Shown: piece by piece, positions 33,201-44,651 of the stretch
Layout of the letters: each line of letters begins with the position of its first letter
Numbering within the stretch: position 1 is the stretch's first letter
NCBI GenBank assembly: GCA_030704615.1
Contig: CM060733.1
Location: 43,774,001 to 43,838,000, forward strand
Direction: 5' to 3'
Length of the DNA stretch: 64,000 nucleotides
Source: Takakia lepidozioides
Lineage: Eukaryota; Streptophyta; Takakiopsida; Takakiales; Takakiaceae
The notes under the pieces: generated by a model
The model's database searches: none
What the model was told of the DNA's origin: nothing
The model's input: only the letters and a program-made list of their open reading frames with translations
Made by a program: the position numbers and the translations under genes

Positions 33201-36200
33201 GTCCCTGGACGGCAATAGGGCTAGAACTGGAAAACGGCGCCGAATTTCCAGTTCCAGGCCAGCCACCCTAGGGACTTAGCCCGAAAATGGCTAAGTCCCT
33301 GAACGGCAATAGGGCCTAGAACTGGAAAACGGCGCCGAATTTCCAGTTCCGGGCCAGCCCCCTAGGGACTTAGCCGAAAATGGCTAAGTCCCTGAACGGC
33401 AATAGGGCCTGGAACTGGAAAATGGCGCCGAATTTCCAGTTCGGGCCAGCCAGTCTAGGGACTTAGCCATTTTCGGAGCCCTGACTGGAAATTCGGCGCC
33501 ATTTTCCCTAACACCACTTGAGGCCTCTAACATCCTGAAATGCCAGGACTTGAAAGAAAGGCAGCGCGTATGTACCTGTACAGAAGGCGCATTGCTGCTT
33601 TGTCCGCGTTCGGCTGGTCGGTGAACTCGTGGCTCCGGCGAGCATCTGCTATCTCCCGAAAGAATAGGTTGGTTTTGTAGAGCAGAAAGTACCTCGTCAC
33701 ATAGTCACGTAGGCTCTCTGCTGCAGGAGATATCTCCATCTTGAACTGATGTGCTTGTGTGTCCAGCTGCTCTTGCGCATTCGTCGTCACCTGTGGAGAT
33801 TCTCCATCAGATCGCTTTCCTCAAAAAATACAATGAATCCACCCCCTACTAGAGTAGAAGCCCCAAACGAAGCGTGGGGAAGTACCTGAAACCACCATGT
33901 CATGCGGTTCATCCACATGTCGAATGTGGGGTCAGAGAGTTTGTCCGGTTTGGGGAAGCTCCACATGTCCCTGGTACTTTGGGAACCATTCCAGATTTGG
34001 AGCCACCGGGTCTGTCCAACCACCCAGCATATTCGTAAGCGCCAAACACCACAAAAGGAGTTGTTGCCACCACAATTTGGTTAAGAATGTATCACCTTTT
34101 CTGTTGCATCCACACAGGATGTGGCTAGACGATGGAGCTTCTCCAATGTCATCGTGGGCTTCAGAGCGCGAGAGTAGTGCTTCCCCACCTCCACCAGAAA
34201 GTCGGCACCAAGGGCGGGATCAGCTATGGCCACGTACTTTACCATCCGCGACTTGTACTTTATGCGGGCCCTCACCTCCGCAGCTTTGACATACGATTCG
34301 AGTTCCGGGAGGGTTGGATTCTTCTCCTCTGACTCCATGTAGAACCTCCGCGCATGTGCCAAATCCTGCTGTATTTTCGTCTGTCAAGAATGCGCACATA
34401 AGATTAGAGATCTTGCTCAACACAATTTCTTCTATTGGGGAGGAGAGACAGATTAGCTCAACAAAACTGTCAGGAGCTTTACCCGAAATATGTAGTCCAC
34501 CATGGCGTCGACGCTCAGCCTATACCAGGTTCTGTCTGCCTTTGCCTCCGACTTGCGCAGGAGGTCGGCACTGAGGGAATTGGCAAACTCTTGCACCCCC
34601 TGCTTCCCGACATCCTTCACTCGGAAGAGCATATGGGACAAGTTGGTGGCAATGAAGGCATTCTCAGTCACCCTGCAGTGCCACATTTCCATCAAACAAT
34701 ACTGAAATGGGAATTTCCATCATATATGAGGATTCGCAATGAAATGACTTCCAAATTCAAAGTCCAAAAGCGAGAGGGGTTGTAGCTTACGAGTTGATGT
34801 CGGCCATTGCAGCTTTGAGAAGACTGCGATCTTTGGGCCCCGCAACCTTCAGCACAACACAATCCACGGCGAAATGCCAATCGAGGTCGTTGGGGTGGGC
34901 TTGGGCAATGTGCTCCATCCATGCCAGGAGGCGATGATTGCCGTCCCACACGTAGAACATCTTACCGGACAAGTGCTGGAAAAGAGGATCACTAGCAATC
35001 GATCTCTCGAACTCCTCATTTCGCGTTTGCCAATGGGGACCCCATTTGTCCACCTCATCGGAAGTGTGGGCACGGGAAGCTCCGTGGTCGTTCTCAATGG
35101 AAACGTAAAACGCGGCAGACCCCATTCGATATCCATCCCGGAAAGAGAATTTCAGCTTGTCGATATCGCCTGGGAGGGCAGGTCTCACCACCTGCAATGA
35201 CACCAAGCGGCAAAGGGGAATTCGAAGCTTGGCCGGGTACACCATGCCCCCAGCACCCTGCCAATGTTGCTGTGGGTTGCCTCCAACATCTTGGCAGCGG
35301 CCAACTTCATATCCGCCTCAGACATGACGTCTGCTGCAGAGGGGTTTTCCGGCAGCCCACCAGGACCGCCAAATCCAGCCTGTATGCTCCGGGTTTGGGG
35401 CCTGGGGATGTCCGGGAGGATGTCATCCTGGTCAGAAAGCTCCCTGTCGTCCTCCTCAACAGGGTCAGCCACCTGCGAAACCACCTCCAGCACTCTCCCC
35501 GTCTCTACTGCCCTCTCCCTGGCTTCACCTCGAACTTGCACAATCCGTGCTCTTTCAGGTGTTCTTTCCTCTCCTCCACTCTCCACCGTATGGGTAATTG
35601 CGGGGGCTGCTCTTGCCCGCGATGGTCTAACCGGTGTGTTACTGCCTCTCTGTGGTGTCTTGGAGGGATCCACCGTCTCTGTGCGTCCCTCGCTTACATG
35701 GCATCTGTCATTTGGGCACCCCTGGCCTCTTCAGCTGGCCTTTTCTCTTTCCTCCTGGCTAGCATTCTGTCTCGTCTGTTCTTTTGCCCTCTCTTTTGCC
35801 CTCTCACGGGCTTTCTGTTTCTTACTAGGGCTAGCAGCAGGGGAGCCCTCCAGGACGACCACCTTTGATTGAGGCGAACTGACACCCTCGCGCGCACTGC
35901 TCACTCCCCCCTCCGCAGCCCGTGACGGCTCTCTCGCCGGGGATTGCATGTGCTTAGCTTTCTTCTTTTCTTTGCGTGGGCGGGCCCTACTGCATGTGCA
36001 TGAACAACCTCCATTGCCGGATCTGCTGTCCTCATGTCCTCACGCCCTTCACCTGCCATGCCGCCTGCACCAACCTCCCCAATGCCTATTCTGTCGTACT
36101 CTCGTTGCAAGTCCTCCCGTCCACCAACAAAAGGTTTAAGTTTGCCCTCTCGCCCCAAGTTGGGCGATTCAAACATGCGATGAGTTGGAGCTGTCGATGA

Positions 36201-36765
36201 TACCACCAGCGTGCCGGGCTCGTCGTCACTCTGTCATTGACAAAAATCGTGAAAACCAACATCGGTGCAAAAACCAGCATCGCAACGAGCAGCGCAACCA
36301 CCATAGCAACAATCGTGTAGCAAAAATGAAAACATAACAAGTTTAGGAAGTATGGAGAGCCATGCAACAACAATGAAAACAAATGCAACCATTGCCTAAG
36401 AATGACATGCACAAGCAGCCTTCTCCAGAGCTGCCGGATTTGCACACGCATTGCAAACAATCTAAGGTTCACTCAACTATCTAAAGTTCACTCATCCAGC
36501 GAAGCCAGGATGAAGATGCAAAAACAAAGCGAGGTAACAAAGCGAAAGCAAAAAAGAAATCAAAAAACCGAAAGCAGAAGTGGCTTGCCTGAGAGTACTC
36601 GGCTTCAGTTGGCGCGGGTTGTGAGCAAGACACTGGAATCTCCTGCTGGAGCTTCAGTTTGGCCATGCGAGAGATTGGCCGTCGTCCGTAGTACAGAGCT
36701 TTCAACTTCCGCCGCGGTCTGGATGTGAGGTCTCTCTCAGGAGAGCCACGCCCTTCAGGCGGCAT
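30287..36765 (-). pseudogene. ParB-like/amino-methyltransferase-like fusion gene, copy 2
   Basis: Start codon at 36765, exon 1 36765-36589 with the same GC donor. The same ten-exon structure follows: ParB-like domain at about 34920-35230 (MFYVWDGNHRLLAW), middle exons 33540-34690, methylase-like exons 31000-32640 (MILLDIPDGE; ILDLTCGTG; HVFAFEPD), acidic tail to ~30287. In this copy the C-run at 31785-31794 keeps the frame (TRGGGEVERACDM) and so does the region near 35600 that is broken in copy 1. Other single-base indels shift the frame near 30380, 30945, 31981 and 35250. Lesions in the two copies are at different places, so the ancestral gene was intact. Function as for copy 1: a predicted nuclear DNA-binding protein with a possible methyltransferase domain. 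Confidence 0.83.
32700..33500. repeat. ~95-bp tandem array in intron 6 of copy 2
   Basis: About seven units of the same hairpin-plus-GGCGCC repeat as at 24660-25372, including the left-most degenerate units. Unit order and small deletions differ from copy 1, showing array turnover after the duplication. Confidence 0.9.
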
Positions 36766-36979
36766 AAGTCCCAGCCAAAAAGATCTCCTTTTTGGGGTAC
36801 ATGCCTCGAATAGCATGTTAAGCCAAGATTAGCATGAGATTTAGGGTACGTGTCCAGGAAGCCATGCGTCGCCAGCCCGAATGATAACCGACGGCGGTGG
36901 ACATTTATTGCCCACTGCGCAATTAAATGTCGGATGAAGCCCTCCATGTCGGATGAAAATCGACGTAAACAGTCCCGGA

Positions 36980-37500
36980 ATTTCCAACGTAGAGGTAATT
37001 CGGAGCGCGCGGATGGAAATCCAGCGCCGAATTTCCATCCGCGAGGTAGGGCGGCGCGCCAAATTTCCCCACGCAGGTAATTCGAAGCGCGCGGATGGAA
37101 ATCGGCGCCGAATTTCCATCCGCGCAGGTAGGGCGGCGCGCCAAATTTCCCTCACGCAGGTAATTCGGAAGCGCGCGGATGGAAATCCGGCGCCGAATTT
37201 CCATCCGCGCAGGAGTAGGGCGGCGCGCCAAATTTCCCTCACGCAGGTAATTCGGAAGCGCGCGGATGGAATCCGGCGCCGAATTTCCATCCGCACAGGT
37301 AGGGCGGCGCGCCAAATTTCCCTCACGCAGGTAATTCGAAAGCGCGCGGATGGAAATCCGGCGCCGAATTTCCATCCGCGCAGGTAGGGCGGCGCGCCAA
37401 ATTCCCTCACGCAGGTAATTCGGAAGCGCGCGGATGGAAATCCGGCGCGGATTTCCATCCGCGCAGGTAGGTTTCATCCGCAAGGTGGGCGGAGAGCGGA
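36980..37500. repeat. ~85-bp GGCGCC palindrome array, proximal to the ParB-methylase gene
   Basis: About six units, each with GGATGGAAATCCGGCGCC followed by its complement, then CGCAGGTAGGGCGGCGCGCC. Adjacent units differ by single indels. It starts about 200 bp upstream of the copy 2 start codon and may overlap its promoter. Confidence 0.9.
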
Positions 37501-38760
37501 TGGATGGAGATCCGGCGCCGAATTTCCATCCGGCATGTAATCGAATCCTGGATGCATGGAAATTCGGCGCCGAATTTCATCCAGCAGGTAAGTGAATCCC
37601 GGATGGATGGAAATCGGCGCCGAATTTCCATCCTGCAGGTAAGTGGATCCCGGAGGATGGAAATTCGGCGCCGAATTTCCACCCTGCAGGTAATTCGAAT
37701 CCCGGATGCATAGAAATTTGCGCCGAATTTCCATCCTGCAGGTAATTCGAATCCCGGATGAAGAAATTCGGCGCCGAATTTCCATCCTGCAGGTAATTCC
37801 TCGCTTCAGAATTACCTTCCTGCAGGTAATTTCATTGGGAATTACCTTCGTGCAGTAATTCTGAACGAGGAATTACCTCCTACTTCATCGATAGGAATAC
37901 CTGCAGGAAGGTAATTCGAGCGATGAAATACCTGGCGAATGGAAATTCGGCGCCGAATATCCATACGCCAGCGATCCGACTTACCTGCTGGATGGAAATT
38001 CGGCGCCGAATTTCCATCCATCCGGGATTCGAATTACCTGCAGGATGGAAATTCGGCGCCGAATTTCCATCTGGGGGATGGTCTCTGTCGGAGAGGTGCC
38101 GGCCTCTCCGCCGCTCTGTTGGATATTCGGTGCCGAATTTTCGTCCGGGGGTTGAAATATGACGGCCAGGTGCCGACCTCTCCCCCCTCCCCGACTGCAT
38201 TGAACGGCCCGGATTGAAATTCGGCGCCGTTTTCCCATCTGGGGAGGTTTTTATGTCGGCCAGTTTTCGGTCTGACCCCCGACAACGACTTCCTTTGGGG
38301 GGCCCGGATGGAAATTCGGCGCCGAATCTCCATCCAGGGGGATGCTCTCTGTCGAACACGTGCCGACCTCTACGCCCGAGGCGACTTCATCCGGGCGTCC
38401 CTGTTCGATATTCGGTGCCGAATTTCCGTCCGGGGGTTGAAATGTGACGGCCAAGTGCCGGCCACTCCCCCCTCCCCGACTGCATCTGAACCGCCCGGAT
38501 GGAAATTCGGCGCCGTTTTTCCATCTTGGGATGTTTTTATGCCGGCCAGTTTTCGGCCTAACCCCCCGACACGACTCCCTTTGGGAGGCCCGGATGGAAA
38601 TTCGGCGCCGAATCTCCATCCAGGGGATATTCTCTGTCGCACACGCGCCGGCCTCTGCGCCCGAGGCGACTTCATCCGGGCTTCCCCTGTTGGATATTGG
38701 GTGCCGAATTTCCATTCGGGGGTAGTAATGTGACGGCACGGTGCCGGCTTCTCCCCTTCA
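37500..38760. repeat. Second palindrome block with different spacers
   Basis: About a dozen palindromes centred on TTCGGCGCCGAA with arms GGATGGAAA/TTTCCATCC, separated first by ~50-bp spacers (CTGCAGGTAATTCGAATCC) and then by longer ~170-bp spacers (GACGGCCAGGTGCCG; CTCCCCCCTCCCCGACTGCA). The core and arms are constant while the spacers change completely, so the palindrome and not the whole unit is what is kept. Confidence 0.88.
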
Positions 38761-39100
38761 GCCGTCATCATCCGGACGGCCCCCACTTTCTGACTGCATA
38801 CCGTTGGCAGTTATTGCGCAAAGACCAGGGGCCGCATTCCGGAGACAAGGTTCATTAACACTCTGACTGTGGATTTTTGAGATAGTTGGCTCCCTGGATT
38901 TGGATCAGGCTTCGTCGCTCGGACAAATCGGCATCGCATTCATTCCCATCGCTGCATCCCCCTTCTACCAGGGAGCTTCCCCGCACGCCATCCTGGCAGT
39001 CTTGTGTGCACATCTCCCATGGCGGAAAACCGAGCGCTACAGTGTACTGCCCTCCTCACGAGCATAGAGCTTCATTTCCGTGTAGAGGGGACACTGCCGG

Positions 39101-42100
39101 GTGATGGAGAAATATCTGTGCGTTCGATACCACCTGAAACCGGGGTCGGTTTTTTTGGAGGAGGAAAGGAAGGACTCTAACGGCCTTGTTGTCGAGAGTA
39201 TTGTTGTGCTCCACGATGATTTCGGGATGGCAGGGAATGGCGAGTTCCACCATCGGAACAACGTCATATACAGGGCTGTTGGGGACTTCATTTGCCCGCC
39301 AAATGCACCTTCTATCCTGGCGCCTTCCACGAAACAATCCGCGAATCAGAGAGTGGCTACCTCAAAGAGAGAAGTCCGCAACGAAGTAAATCCAGAGCCG
39401 AACCCATCCATGAAGACGAGCGAGAACCGGGTTGTTCACAACCTGTCCGACTCAGACGAGGTCATGGAAGTTCCGAGGTCGTCCTGGAGATCAGGCAAGT
39501 CCTCAATGGACGTCAGTGGAGGAGGGAGTCATATTCCCAGCACGAGCACCGCAGTTCGATCTATTCTTGAAATTTGCGAGGGCTTCACCTGGAGGGACAC
39601 CGGTCGGAGCTGGCCGGGCTGGACTACAGCAAGTTCGCAATTAAATCGGTTACATGCCTTCCCGCCGACGTCGACGGTAATATCTTCTTTGAGTTCCCTC
39701 CTCGGGCGGACTACTCGAGGGCGTCCGGAATGTTGACAGATATGGATAGAAAACATGACGGTCATCCTTGGTGCGTTACCAAAACCACCAGCATGAAGAT
39801 GCTCGATGGTGTGCGGGTGCGCTACGTTGTTTGTGTGGGCGCGTTGCGGTGTTTCTCCCCAACTTGCTTCCACTTTAAATCCAGAGGTCACAGGAACGAG
39901 ACCGATTGGACAGGCACAGCTCACCAACCATTTCGAGCTCAGGAGAAGGTTCCGAACTCCACATTTAAGTGTGCGCATTGCAAAGAACCACCACACTGCA
40001 TGTCTGTTTGTAATGCCAAGCAGTTCTATGTGTTGCACCGTTTCCCTGACCTCACCCGAGCTTGCATACACGTTGGTTCCCATTGTCACAAATTGGCGAG
40101 GGGGAACTCGCGGGAGGCTGCCCACGAAGCAGAGCAGCTCGTTCAGGAGGAGGTTAAGTTGAGACCGGGTGCCAAACCCAAACAGATACAGCTCCAAGCC
40201 GCCCATAAGATGGCATTGGCCAGAATTATGTCGGAAGACGGCTCCGATAGAGTTCCTCTCGACGAGAAGGAAATGGAGGCATTGCTGGAGTCGGTGTCCC
40301 ACGTATGTTCACCGAATGTCCGAAACCACATTGTCTCATGCAAACAGAAAATTGGGCGTGGCTCGGATATGCACTCCATTCTGGAGGTGAAGCGACGATG
40401 TGGATATGACTACATTCATGGAAGTAGGTTTCCAGGACAAGGGACTGAGGCAGATCGTTGTTTCGTATTCAAAATGTCCACGTGTGGACCTGGCAGCGGC
40501 GTCGAACTGGTCGACAGGATGACGAGTGGGAACTTGTCAAACAGTTGGGTCATGTTCGACCATATCAAGCGAATTACAAATCACCAGTGGGTGACAATGG
40601 GTGCACATGTCTACGACACCCACTGCAGGATGCTAATGACAATTGCTATTTGTGAGATGAAAGGAGAGGACACACAATCGGAGATGCTTCTTTGGCAGGG
40701 AATAAACGAACAGATGGCCAAGGCGGGATTGCCCCCTCCCAATTTCCGTGGTTTCATGGCGGACAACGCACAAGCAAATTGGGCTGCCATCCGAAGGGTG
40801 TACGGGCAAGACCCCAATGTTCCCATGGAAGGCAAGGAGAGATCTTGTGGGTTCCATTTTCTGCAGAGCCTTTCGCAGTACACAACCAGGCTCGTGGCGC
40901 CAGATTTCAAAGAGGAGCACCGTTCCATGTGCCTTGCGTGGAAGCGCGCTCCCACCTTGGATGATGCAGAGACACAGTTTGCATGCATACGGGCTTGGTG
41001 GACATCGTCAGGTGCTGTAAGGAAATCAGACGAGGGAGCAATGGTCAGTTGGCTAGCATGGTGGCATTATCGTTTCCTCCAGTTCGGCGACTATATGCGG
41101 GAGGTGAGTTGCACGAATTCGCGTCCCGTTGAATATTATTCTTGGCCATATTTGTAACTTGCTTGTAACCTGAACATGTGCTTGTGCAGGAAATGTGTCT
41201 CGACTCCGACACCGACATGCCCACGACAAACATGGCCGAATCAGTGCACTCTTCCTGGCGTGCCTCCTCTGCGGCGCATCTGGTGGACATCCTCACTGCC
41301 ACAACGGAGGACATTGTGAGGTCAATTATGCAGCAATGCAGGTACAACGAGTTCTTGAAAGGGAAACAGTGGGGCTTGGGGCCGGACAGGCAGGAAATGC
41401 TGATGCGGACTGCCTCTAGATCGAAGAATCCTCGGAAGCGGGCGGCGGCCTTGCGAGAGGGCCTTCGGGACACGCCATTGCTGCGAAGAGGCCAACATTT
41501 GGAAGGAGATGTTCATACCCGTCCAGTGAGACGAAGACTTGACGAGGCACCTGACGGAGAAGAGGATTCATGGCGAGCTGACAAGAATATTCGCACGCTC
41601 CCTCGTGGTCCGGTGATGTTGCCCAAGGAGGTCTCGTCTAGCACCGCAAGTCCTGCACGTTCAAGATCGCCATCTCCTTTGAGCACAGGGCGCGTGCCCC
41701 GGCAACATAACGAGCCATCTGTAGTAAAGCAGTACAACATTCCCATTGTGGAGACAAGAGTGTCGGAGTCACAATGGAGAATTGCGAGGACATTGCCGGC
41801 ATTTCGAGGGAAGTGCTGCGCCATTCGGGTGGATACGAGAGCACGCTGTGGTGAGATGATTCGGAGGAACGCACACGGTGCTGTACCTGCACCTTGTTTC
41901 AGCGGCAGATTTTTGACTCCCACATTTGCTCACGCCACAACGCAGACATTTTGGTTCTGTAGGCATGACATAATGACCTATATATTTGGCAAGCCCAAGT
42001 ACGGAATTCAGGGAATGCCGGAGCCTCTGGGCGTCTGGCCTGTTGCACCGGGTTGCAGCCTCTCTCAGAATGAGGCGGATGCTCTATCTGCAGCAGGATT

Positions 42101-42607
42101 TCGAATGGTGCAACGCACAGACATCCGGCCCACGCATTTCCGGTTCCTCAGACCCAGCCATTGCAGACTGCTCGGTCCAGTAGAGACGGATTAGACAATT
42201 CTGCACATCCCACAATGCGATTCGGAAGAGTGAAGAGACGACACCCTCCCAACAAGTTGAATGAGACTCGGATTGCCAATGCTCTTGGGATGGCTTGCAC
42301 TATTCAGAGCTCCGTGGACGTACCCCCACCCGGCCTTGGGCGTGTGTATCGGATGGCAACGGCCGGCTCGGCTGTACGCGACGATGTATACACAATTACG
42401 ATTGGAGTGGAGCCGACTTGCAATTGTACGGACTTCTCGTTGATGGAAGCAAAGAAGGGTTCGAAGTATTATCCGTGCAAGCATCTGTATTACATCTACC
42501 TGAAGAGGTTGAGGATGAACGTGACTATTGATGACTTTATTCATGCACCGGCGTTGAGCGTGAACGAGCTGCACAAACTCCTCCTTAGGGATTCCAAAAA
42601 TCATTGA
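39101..42607 (+). CDS. MuDR-type MULE transposase with SWIM zinc finger
   Basis: A likely N-terminal part (39101-39570: MEKYLCVRYHLKPG) is followed, after a frame change near 39570, by the long frame 39574-41103. It contains a cysteine-rich segment (TFKCAHCKEPPHC), RPGAKPKQIQ, and the catalytic core region VYDTHCRMLMTIAICEMKGED and GFMADNAQANWAAIRRVYG with its conserved aspartates, then MEGKERSCGFHFLQSL. An 86-bp GT-AG intron (41104-41189) leads to DTDMPTTNMAESVHSSWRAS. A shift to another frame near 42170-42190 reaches a SWIM finger (CNC ... PCKH, ~42415-42485) and the stop at 42607. The product would bind the element ends and catalyse cut-and-paste movement. The frame changes at 39570 and ~42180 are either unrecognised introns or indels. 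The gene diverges from the ParB-methylase gene. Confidence 0.88.
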
Positions 42608-42764
42608 TGGGGCAAACGGAATCCTCCATATGGATATTTTCAAATGCATTTTGCTGTATCAGACTTTTATTTGCAGTGTAATGAAATGCACCCCAAAACT
42701 CCTGGAATGAGGCAATATTCCATTCAAACTGAGATCCAACAGAAGCAGTTGTGGGGCCATTTCT

Positions 42765-43215
42765 GGAAAAATGGCGCCGAATTTCTCTTTTTGGGGCCGA
42801 AAACTGGCTAAGTCCCAACATGCACTGGTACCTGTGTCTGGGAAAATGGCGCCGAATTTCTCTTTTTGGGGCCGAAAACTGGCTAAGTCCCAACATGCAC
42901 TGGTACCGTGTTTGGAAAAATGGCGCCGAATTTCTCTTTTTTGGGCCGAAAACTGGCTAAGTCCCAACATGCACTAGTACAGTGTCTGGAAAAATGACGC
43001 CGAATTTCCCTATTTTGCGCCGAAAACTAGCTAAGTCCGAACATGCACTCGAAAAATGGCGCCGAATTACCTGTCATGAGGGGACCTATAGCCGCGGAAT
43101 TCGGCACCATTTTTCGCCAGAGAGACCTATTACCGCGAAATACGTCGCCGTTTTTTCAGGTTACGGACCCTATTACCGCGAAATTCGGCGCCATATTTGC
43201 ACATGTCGCTGGGAA
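42765..43215. repeat. 3' subterminal GGCGCC repeats of the MULE
   Basis: Three regular ~74-bp units (GGAAAAATGGCGCCGAATTT ... AAAACTGGCTAAGTCCC ... CATGCACTGGTAC) are followed by degenerate ones to 43215. The GGCTAAGTCCC and GGCGCCGAATT words are shared with the intron-6 array some 10 kb away in the same element, although the other parts of the units are unrelated. Confidence 0.9.
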
Positions 43216-43374
43216 TTGGCATGAGCGGAAGACGAAATATCATGAGCACAACTGTCAAAACTGCAATTTTCCCTTCAAGGGGCCAAATAATATATTTGTT
43301 TTTCCTGACACATTGCATTAAATTATTGTTTTTTATTGTTTTTTATTTTCGAAATTTGTACTTCTGCTCATGAA

Positions 43375-43440
43375 AACCGATTGTCTTACTACTCTGCTCA
43401 TGCCGCTCATGCCGCTCATGCTCATGAAATAGCAAACCTC
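43375..43440. repeat. Right terminal inverted repeat of the complete MULE
   Basis: CTCATGCCGCTCATG-type reiterations lead to CTCATGAAATAGCAAACCTC at the end. Inverted, this matches the left ends at 22063 and 30060. The target duplication TCTGGGAG follows directly at 43441. Confidence 0.88.
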
Positions 43441-43504
43441 TCTGGGAGCGACAGCTCACAAATCAGGCCCCTTAGTAGTGAGAGGAGAAAATAACCTCTT
43501 TCAT

Positions 43505-43650
43505 TTATGCGCCAAGATGCGTAGGAATGGGGGCACCACACACGAACCATACCACACCCATCAAGTAGCAAGATTTGACCCTAGAATCGTCCGGGTTGCA
43601 CTCAGTGCACTTAACCAACTGAACTACTGACTGTTGGTAGATATTAAAAA
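43505..43650 (-). repeat. tRNA-like sequence, probable SINE head
   Basis: On the minus strand TAGTTCAGTTGGTTAAG resembles a tRNA D-arm and polymerase III box A. It is followed about 40 bp later by GGGTCAAATCTTGCTA, close to a T-arm/box B. The arms do not fold into a good cloverleaf and no discriminator/CCA junction fits, so it is a tRNA-derived retroposon or pseudo-tRNA rather than a working tRNA gene. Confidence 0.5.
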
Positions 43651-43659
43651 AACGAAAAA

Positions 43660-44100
43660 TTATGCGACCACCCCCCTGCTGGTGGTCGCATCTATTAAAT
43701 AAAAGGAAAATAGTGCGACCACCAGCAGGTGGTAGTCGCACCTATTTGTTTTAAACAAAATTTCTGCGACCACCCCTCTGCTGATGGTCGCGCCTATTAA
43801 AAAAAAGAAAAATTATGCGACCACCTCCCTGCTGGTGGTCGCACCTATTAAAAATAAAAATAAATCTGCGACCACCCCCCTGCTGGTGGTCGCACCCATT
43901 AAAAATAAATAAATAAACTGCGACCACCCCTCTGCTGGTGGTCGCACCTATTAAAAAAATAAAATTTTTCCGACCACCCCCCTTCTGGTGGTCACACCTA
44001 CTAATAAAAATAAAAATTCTGCGACCACCCCCCTGCTGGTGGTCGCACATAATAAATAAATAAATAAATGCGACCACCCCTGCTGGCGGTCGCAGCTATT
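43660..44100. repeat. GCGACCACC...GGTGGTCGC hairpin array
   Basis: About nine units of 45-58 bp. Each has a 9-bp perfect stem GCGACCACC/GGTGGTCGC with a CCCCTGCT-like loop, separated by A/T spacers (ACCTATTAAAAATAAA). Degenerate copies lie at 29855-30050. No coding capacity. Confidence 0.9.
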
Positions 44101-44640
44101 ACTAGCGTGCGCGGTCATGATGACAGCGCGCGCCCTGAGTGTGGAGGGGGGGGCTTATAAGGCCTTGGAGGCCATTCTCTCCCTCACTTTTCTCCATACC
44201 AAGACTTGGTGGGCGATGGGATGTTGCATTCCTTGTCATTGAGTCCAAGTGGAGAGGGGTGCTATTGGTTGGGTGGGGGGTATTTTGGGCCGTTGGATTC
44301 TACAAAATCGATGTTGAGTACCTCCCGGGAAGCCCTCCTCTGGCACCCACGTTTTTGTCATTGCACATTGCGTCATTTCACTTAGAACTGCCGAGGGAGT
44401 GACACGTGCCTCAACGACGCTACCGCGTGAGCCTGGCGTGTGAGCGTGTGAGCCTACGCTCACGCAGCTGACGTGGCGTGAGCCTGGTCCAGGTCATGCC
44501 ACGTCACCACAAAGAAGGTGGGCCTATAACCGTGGGGCCCCCAACTGCTGATATCACCACATGAAGGTGAAACGGATGAAGGGTTTCGGGCTTTCTTGGA
44601 GTTCAACCTTCTGTTAATAGGAGCTTCATTTCCTAGAACT
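44101..44640. other. Anonymous DNA with a TATA-like site
   Basis: GGGGGGCTTATAAGGCC near 44146-44162 resembles a promoter, and the following 400 bp are GC-rich with repeated GTGAGCCT/CACG words. This may be a partial LTR, but no partner copy is present and no gene follows it. Confidence 0.3.
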
Positions 44641-44651
44641 GAAATGAACTT

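Larger units (their letters stand above)
30060..43440. mobile_element. Complete 13.4-kb Mutator-like element with ParB-methylase cargo
   Basis: Left end GGGGCTGCTATTTCATGAGC (30060) and right end, inverted, AGGTTTGCTATTTCATGAGC (43440) form the terminal inverted repeat. TCTGGGAG flanks both sides (30052-30059 and 43441-43448); extending to nine bases gives one mismatch. An 8- to 11-bp duplication is typical of Mutator transposition. Inside, from left: ParB-methylase gene (minus strand), palindrome arrays, MULE transposase gene (plus strand) and 3' subterminal GGCGCC repeats. The two genes diverge from a central array-filled region of about 2.3 kb. Insertion is recent enough to keep a perfect 8-bp duplication. 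Confidence 0.88.

Noticed and set aside
22283-36765. A bacterial restriction-modification or partition operon from contamination
   Set aside because: The genes have many spliceosomal introns with matching phase, lie between plant-type transposons, and show domain order but not operon organisation.
36923-38733. Arg-rich repetitive frames (MEIRRRISI-type) across the palindrome arrays
   Set aside because: The translated repeats arise from the GGATGGAAATTCGGCGCC palindromes in every frame and on both strands. Units vary by single-base indels, so no frame is maintained.
30060-43440. Classifying the whole unit as a Helitron or Maverick/Polinton
   Set aside because: Terminal inverted repeats, an 8-bp target duplication and a MuDR-type transposase with SWIM finger point to Mutator; no Rep/helicase, polymerase B or capsid gene is present.
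43505-43650. Functional tRNA gene
   Set aside because: D- and T-arm-like sequences are present, but stems are poorly paired and no clear anticodon arm can be drawn.
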